From Pseudoalteromonas xiamenensis (lineage in GTDB: Bacteria > Pseudomonadota > Gammaproteobacteria > Enterobacterales > Alteromonadaceae): a DNA stretch of 64,000 nt. The notes beneath the pieces were generated by a model. It searched no databases, had not been told where the DNA came from, and saw only the letters and a list, made by a program, of their open reading frames with translations. The position numbers and the translations under genes are program-made. The DNA lies in the NCBI RefSeq assembly GCF_042431545.1, contig NZ_JBHLYX010000007.1, one strand, 5' to 3'. This document shows positions 59,992 to 64,000 of the stretch, piece by piece (positions within the stretch are counted from its first letter, which is position 1; every line of letters starts with the position of its first letter).

Positions 59992-60000
59992 GTGTAAATA

Positions 60001-60369
60001 ATGAAAACCAAACAAGTTACAGAACAGACCGGATTAACCAAGGACACATTGCGATTTTACGAAAAAGAGCACCTAATTCCGCCTCCTTCCCGTGATGTAA
60101 ATGGTTATCGCATCTACAACGACAAAATCATTGAACAACTCAACATGATAACCATGGCGAAAAACTTGGGGTTTACATTAAAAGAAATCAAAGAGCTTGC
60201 GCAGTTACTCTACTCCGACGCGTTAACGCAAACGACTATGGCAGTAAAATTGAAAGAGAAAAGCCAAGAAGTAGACAACAAAATCAATGAGCTGTCTAAG
60301 ATAAAGCACCTCATCGACAAAGCATTACGTGGAATGTGCGAACACAAAAATAAATTAAATGGCCACTAA
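60001..60369 (+). CDS. MerR family regulator
   Basis: A 122-residue MerR protein: winged helix (KTKQVTEQTGLTKDTLRFYEKEHLI, VNGYRIYNDKIIEQL) and a dimerisation coiled coil. One cysteine near the C-terminus (MCEHKNK) is present, not the paired cysteines of metal sensors, so the family is nearer to AdhR/NmlR-type regulators. The start lies directly behind the divergent operator with no ribosome site. Confidence 0.9.
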   Translation: MKTKQVTEQTGLTKDTLRFYEKEHLIPPPSRDVNGYRIYNDKIIEQLNMITMAKNLGFTLKEIKELAQLLYSDALTQTTMAVKLKEKSQEVDNKINELSKIKHLIDKALRGMCEHKNKLNGH

Positions 60370-60652
60370 TCAAAGAAACTCATCCGTGCAGACTGGGTTG
60401 GAAATGAAAAAGGGTCGAACTTGAACCGTTTATAACCGATGCTGCACATCAAACATGAGTAAGTTTTAACTGAATCTGTCAGATTTGATTTTTAGATGTT
60501 GAGCAAATCTGACAATCGCATCAGTACCGAACTCGGGAGCTCAACAGCAACTTACTATCTTAAATCCAATTGCCATAACAGGACATCCACACAAATCGTA
60601 TTTGGACAAAAATTAGTTAGATCCGATGGGCGGCTCCGTGCCAGAAGCGGGT
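60370..60652. other. Intergenic stretch before the cassette
   Basis: About 280 bases between the MerR gene and the attC-like site. No gene was recognised. ATCTAAC (minus strand, 60616-60622) and GTTGAGC (minus strand, 60539-60545) fit attC core motifs individually but the arms between do not pair. Confidence 0.4.
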
Positions 60653-60724
60653 CTTCAACGCCCGCATTTGCGGCTGGTTTGGAGCGCAGCGGAAAATCAG
60701 TCCGGCAAAATGCGCTTGTTAGTT
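60653..60724 (-). repeat. attC-like recombination site of an integron cassette
   Basis: On the minus strand the site begins with AACTAACAAGCGC (the TAA is the stop of the AbiV-like gene) and ends GCGTTGAAG. Its arms pair: CGCATTTTGC with GCAAATGCG, and the inner CTGATTT with AAACCAG (one mismatch), leaving extrahelical bases as in true attC sites. Length about 70 bases. The core sites are imperfect matches to RYYYAAC and GTTRRRY. Confidence 0.65.
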
Positions 60725-61372
60725 TCGTTGGCGATTCTTCGTTCTCCAACCGTTATTCTTAATTCCACTCTTGTGGGGCCATTTCAAAAGCTTCTTGTAG
60801 ATCTCATAATCAAACACCTCATCCATGTCCTTGCCACCCTCGAAGTAGAACTCATATTCTTCGATTCTTGCACATATTCTAAGCAGCTCATCGTTGATAA
60901 TTGAAATAAACTGCTTTGCATCTTTTTGTTTTATTTTCCAAGGGGTTGAAACCCGACTATCTGTATCGATCTTACCTTTTGAGCGAGACAAGCCAACGTA
61001 GATTGCATTTTGCTTTTTCTCTTCAAGCTTTCGGCTTTGGATCAGAGAAATAAACTTCGGCGAATAATCATCTGTTTCTCTTGCCACAAAGTTCCACTGC
61101 TTTTTTGGATGCAAGTACAGAAGCTTCAGCCATTCTTGCTCAAACTCAGCATCAGGGTAGCCATCATTAGTTTCCGATGACCATATATAGTGATCTACCC
61201 AGTTGGCCTTTGAGAATTCCTCCAAAGCCAAGACCGATAGTTGAAGAGCACTTGGGTAGGAACCATTTTCATAGAGCAACACAGAGTCAAAATGAAGACG
61301 GATAGTATTTTTCAAAGACTCCGTAGCAATCTTATTCAGCTTGTACTTTGAGATTCCGTCTTCTTTCTTCAC
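60719..61372 (-). CDS. AbiV-like abortive-infection protein in an integron cassette
   Basis: A 217-residue protein whose N-terminal half (LKNTIRLHFDSVLLYENGSYPSALQLSVLALEEFSKA) is the hallmark of the AbiV family, a HEPN-like fold that arrests translation during phage infection in Lactococcus. The C-terminal half is specific. GTG start at 61372 with GGAG five to six bases upstream. The stop codon overlaps the first core of an attC-like site, as in integron cassettes. Confidence 0.75.
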   Translation of the reverse strand: MKKEDGISKYKLNKIATESLKNTIRLHFDSVLLYENGSYPSALQLSVLALEEFSKANWVDHYIWSSETNDGYPDAEFEQEWLKLLYLHPKKQWNFVARETDDYSPKFISLIQSRKLEEKKQNAIYVGLSRSKGKIDTDSRVSTPWKIKQKDAKQFISIINDELLRICARIEEYEFYFEGGKDMDEVFDYEIYKKLLKWPHKSGIKNNGWRTKNRQRN

Positions 61373-61387
61373 TGAAACTCCGATTCA

Positions 61388-61396
61388 GAAACTAAC
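61388..61396. repeat. Upstream cassette boundary candidate
   Basis: GAAACTAAC is the exact reverse complement of GTTAGTTTC at 60718-60726, so the AbiV-like gene is bracketed by inverted 9-mers containing the GTTAG core. This may mark the other recombination boundary. Confidence 0.4.
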
Positions 61397-61780
61397 AACG
61401 TATTAGCGAAATTCTCGGTTAAGGAAGTTATCCACAATCCAATATTATTCCGCCAATAAATTATTTTTTAATTCATAGCAATAAGTTATCAACTGTTTTT
61501 TGTTCAGACTACCAAAAAAGTAGTTAGAAAAAACGAGCCATTACTTATTCGAGCCTTACCCGACTCGCTATGTAAATTATTTTGTCTATGAACTTCATAG
61601 AGATATGTTTTCTTATCGCATAACCGAGCCTTGTTTATCCATTAAATAGCGTTCCATTTAATTGATATCTTAGTCTTTATAACTTGAGACTGTGTATTTA
61701 TACAGCTATGTGGGCATTATGACACAATCACTATTTATGGAAACGGTTCTAATAGAGTTATGGACGCGCTGTTTCAGTAT
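61397..61780. other. AT-rich intergenic region
   Basis: About 380 bases with no open frame longer than a few dozen codons, no hairpin and no recognised RNA. Probably holds the promoter of the AbiV-like gene. Confidence 0.4.
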
Positions 61781-61783
61781 AGA

Positions 61784-61851
61784 AATATTAGGGTCAAAAA
61801 AATATTAGGGTCAGGTCTTGAACTGTGCAAAGCATGCAAAAAGCAAGACCT
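61784..61851 (+). repeat. 51-bp REP-like repeat, copy 1
   Basis: AATATTAGGGTCAGGTCTTG opens a 51-bp block (61801-61851) that is identical to 63877-63927. Its ends AGGTCTTG / CAAGACCT can pair, giving a hairpin. The first 13 bases are duplicated just upstream (61784-61796). The hairpin and the copies around accessory genes resemble REP elements mobilised by IS200-like (RAYT) transposases, but none is encoded here. Confidence 0.8.
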
Positions 61852-62066
61852 TAACCTTCCTTACCTAGAACCAGATGGGTGACTGGTGCGGATGATTATC
61901 CGACATCAAACCAAAGAAAAAACGGGCGCGAGTGAAAATTGAGTGACTTCTGTTTAATGCTGAAAATAATTCGGCAGAAAGTCTCTCGCGCACTTTACAA
62001 CGGCTGACTAATGGGTGACCCCATTTATTCTTTCCGGTTTATTATTCAAACAAAGATCAACAGCTT
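61852..62066. other. Intergenic stretch next to the repeat
   Basis: About 215 bases between the repeat and the serine hydrolase stop. No gene recognised; a short plus-strand frame following the repeat ends after 10-15 codons and might be a remnant. Confidence 0.35.
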
Positions 62067-63179
62067 CTAATCAAATAGACTATCAAACCATGACGACAGT
62101 CTGGAATAACGGTCGGGAAGTACTTTACTCTCGATAGAGTTGATTAGTGCTCGGCTCCAAACACCGTCCAAGTTACCATTGGTCAAATAGATAACAATAA
62201 TGCTGTCGGTCATGTTTTCTTTGAATAGCAATTTTACTCTGAGCACACCTCCGCCATCATGCCCGACTGCATGCCAATTACCAACTTCTTCATATTCCCA
62301 GCTTGAGGCAAAATAATTTTTTGAACCATCTTCTAACAGTGCAGGTTGCCAGAGACTTTCAAGCAGTGATTTATCAACTAGCTCGCCATTGATTAATGCC
62401 GAAAGAAAGATACCAAGATCATGAATATTTGAGTAAGCATCTGAATGTATATTTGCATAACTAGGAAATACATATGGATTTAACTGCAACGCATCGCCGC
62501 TATTTGGTAAGTAAGCTGTTACATGTTGAAACGAATTACTCACCTCTTTGATAAACGTTTTATGCATTTTCAATGGCGTTAAAATTCGTGCTTGTACTAG
62601 TGTTGAATAAGGCTGTTCAGTGATTTTCTCTAGAAGTAACTTAATCACTAAATAATTTGTTTGATTATAACTAATGGCGCTATTTGGCTTGAACTGCAAT
62701 GGTGTATTACTTAGAGATTGAATAACAGCATCAATGCTTTTTGGAGCAATGACTTGCTTGTCATCAAATTCAAAATACTCAGGCAACCCAGTACTGTGGT
62801 TTAAAAAATGGGCAACGGGTATAGGCTGCCAAATTTTAGGTAAGTGCTCAAGATACTGGCCTATTGGGGCTTCTAAATTGATTTTGTTCTGTTCTACAAG
62901 TTGAAATAGCAAGGTGCTAGCGAACAATTTGCTGACTGAAAAAATAGGAAAAATACTGTCTTTAGTTACAGGTTTAGCGCGAGATATATCCGTATAACCC
63001 ATAGCGTGAGCAAACAGTAGATTATTATTGTGTTTAACTAATACCGCTTGGGCCAATAAGCCATGCGCTTTGGCATTATTTTGCAATTGTAAAATAAGCG
63101 ATGCTTGACGGTTATCGCTTTGCCTTGCACACCCGAGCATACATAACAAAAATAAAGCGATTAAAGTGATTGTTCTCAT
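62067..63179 (-). CDS. Serine hydrolase lipoprotein (class C beta-lactamase/esterase fold)
   Basis: A 370-residue exported lipoprotein (lipobox ending at C17, LCMLGC) with a penicillin-binding-protein fold. The catalytic S81-V-S-K84 is preceded by IFPIF; the second motif is YNQTN (Y-x-N type) near 168; the third is HDGGG in place of KTG. Such EstB/LACTB-like proteins are usually esterases or D-aminopeptidases, not true beta-lactamases. AAGGAG lies 11 bases upstream. Confidence 0.88.
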   Translation of the reverse strand: MRTITLIALFLLCMLGCARQSDNRQASLILQLQNNAKAHGLLAQAVLVKHNNNLLFAHAMGYTDISRAKPVTKDSIFPIFSVSKLFASTLLFQLVEQNKINLEAPIGQYLEHLPKIWQPIPVAHFLNHSTGLPEYFEFDDKQVIAPKSIDAVIQSLSNTPLQFKPNSAISYNQTNYLVIKLLLEKITEQPYSTLVQARILTPLKMHKTFIKEVSNSFQHVTAYLPNSGDALQLNPYVFPSYANIHSDAYSNIHDLGIFLSALINGELVDKSLLESLWQPALLEDGSKNYFASSWEYEEVGNWHAVGHDGGGVLRVKLLFKENMTDSIIVIYLTNGNLDGVWSRALINSIESKVLPDRYSRLSSWFDSLFD

Positions 63180-63318
63180 TGAAAATTATGCTCCTTGCAA
63201 ATTGACACTAGAAAGTGTGGTGTCAGGTCATGTAACGTGCAGCTCTAGGCCACGAGGGTCAGGCCTTGAAATGGGCAAACCTACCAACCCCCCCCTTCTA
63301 ACTCTCTAAGTCTTAGCG
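63180..63318. other. Gap with degenerate repeat copies
   Basis: AGGGTCAGGCCTTGAAATGG (opening 63255-63279) matches the 51-bp repeat start at 22 of 25 positions, and TGTCAGGTCATGTAACGTGC (63221-63240) is a weaker match. A run of eight or more C lies near 63286. No gene. Confidence 0.55.
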
Positions 63319-63678
63319 CTAATCACCAGTACCAACAAATCCCACCATGCGGGATATAAGCTCGCCGTCTTTTTCCACAAAGTATTGACCCAGCTGAGTT
63401 TGCACAGAGCCATCAACGCCGGCACCACTGAACGCGACGGTAACTCGATAAACACCACCGACGATATCGCGCTTAATTACTTTTGCCGACCATCCCGGTG
63501 CATAGGCACCAAACATACTGACATAGTCATTTACTGCCAACATACCATGCAAAGTCTCGGGCGTTCGCGGGTCCACGTACTGCACATCCGCCGCGACGGC
63601 ACCTTTTATTTTTTCTTCTCGAAGCTCTGCATTAGCAATTGCCCAAGCCTCGAAAAAATTCGAAATACTATCAACCAT
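63319..63678 (-). CDS. NTF2/SnoaL-like protein
   Basis: A 119-residue cone-shaped NTF2-like domain: VDSISNFFEAWAIANAELRE, VQYVDPRTPETLHGMLAVNDYV and FSGAGVDGSVQTQLGQYFVEKDGE. Such domains are stand-alone enzymes or binding proteins. ATG at 63678 has GGAGG seven bases upstream; the longer frame to 63804 has none. It is GC-richer than its neighbours and lies between copies of the mobile repeat. Confidence 0.82.
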   Translation of the reverse strand: MVDSISNFFEAWAIANAELREEKIKGAVAADVQYVDPRTPETLHGMLAVNDYVSMFGAYAPGWSAKVIKRDIVGGVYRVTVAFSGAGVDGSVQTQLGQYFVEKDGELISRMVGFVGTGD

Positions 63679-63876
63679 ATATCCTCCTGACTTTGCGCGC
63701 TGGTTTGTAGTGGTACCGTTGCGAGGGGTGATCCCCACGCCGTTTAGCAGTGTTAATTTAGTTTTTTCACCCAATCCACCAGCCACGCTTCGGCTACTTC
63801 CCATGGGTCAAATTATTCGCAGGCATCCACTTCAAGCATAGGCACAGGAATGGTGGCATTAAGTTCTTCAATTAGA

Positions 63877-63927
63877 AATATTAGGGTCAGGTCTTGAACT
63901 GTGCAAAGCATGCAAAAAGCAAGACCT
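63877..63927 (+). repeat. 51-bp REP-like repeat, copy 2
   Basis: Identical over 51 bases to 61801-61851, preceded by AGAAATATTAGGGTCA-type sequence as in copy 1. Same orientation, 2,076 bases apart, bracketing the serine-hydrolase and NTF2-like genes. Confidence 0.85.
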
Positions 63928-63957
63928 GATAATCCTCTAGTCAGCCTCCGGGGCCTT

Positions 63958-63974
63958 TGTTAGCTATGCTAACA
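63958..63974. repeat. Hairpin near the right edge
   Basis: TGTTAGC / GCTAACA with a 3-base loop. It contains GTTAG/CTAAC cores but lacks the outer arms of an attC. The sequence is cut by the window edge. Confidence 0.5.
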
Positions 63975-64000
63975 GGTGCTCAAACCAAGACTGACCGGAG

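Noticed and set aside
60539..60622. Second attC site left of the AbiV cassette
   Set aside because: Perfect RYYYAAC and GTTRRRY cores are present on the minus strand, but the sequences next to them do not pair.
62067..63179. True class C beta-lactamase (resistance gene)
   Set aside because: The third motif is HDGGG instead of KTG and the protein is a lipoprotein, which fits esterase/LACTB-like hydrolases better.

Overview
The window looks like the chromosome of a marine gammaproteobacterium of the Alteromonadales, most likely Pseudoalteromonas or a close relative. The reasons are the AcnD/PrpF form of the 2-methylcitrate cycle, an NhaR-type LysR gene, the ybbA-ybbP/tesA arrangement, a lipase with its foldase, the moderate GC content, and strong AGGA/GGAG ribosome sites with frequent TTG and GTG starts. 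No rRNA, tRNA, CRISPR array or complete insertion sequence was seen.

Left part (1-15.1 kb): a DoxX membrane protein, an AraC regulator, CsaA and a secreted TPR-like protein. A PLP decarboxylase is divergent from a MocR regulator, with an 11-bp direct repeat between them. The propionate operon gntR-prpB-prpC-acnD-prpF has a striking inverted-repeat operator upstream. Two periplasmic solute-binding-like proteins and a cold-shock protein with a long leader follow.

Central locus (15.2-24.8 kb), the most interesting region: a tightly overlapping ten-gene minus-strand unit. In order it encodes a thermostable-hemolysin family (GNAT-like) protein, an AMP-forming acyl ligase, a TenA/CADD-like heme-oxygenase-fold oxidase, a short-chain dehydrogenase, a secreted TPR protein, an OmpR-type response regulator, a sensor kinase, a secreted cupredoxin, an FTR1-like membrane protein and an outer-membrane barrel-like protein. 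Facing it are two plus-strand genes: a soluble MCP-like helical protein and a metallo-beta-lactamase-fold protein with di-iron ligands. That pair resembles the cytosolic chemoreceptor/ODP oxygen-iron sensor described in Treponema. A PmrA/QseB-type box lies between the two units. Together they suggest an iron- and oxygen-responsive system that makes or modifies an acyl-derived product; this is inference.

Right-centre (25-55 kb): mostly housekeeping and accessory metabolism. It includes a GH3 hexosaminidase, PxpA, a large surface lipoprotein, ArfB, a porin with a PstS-like protein, NhaR, YbbPA/TesA, a CecR-YbhGFR-like efflux operon with palindromic operators, an esterase, a lipase with LifO, TPR and coiled-coil proteins, an EAL phosphodiesterase, a LysR/MFS pair, and a GlpD-like oxidoreductase.

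Right end (55-64 kb): accessory DNA. It holds a RES/Xre toxin-antitoxin pair, a DUF4382 lipoprotein, a MerR-hydrolase pair with a 20-bp-spacer promoter, an AbiV-like gene followed by an attC-like site (a lone integron cassette), and a segment with a serine hydrolase and an NTF2-like protein flanked by identical 51-bp repeats.
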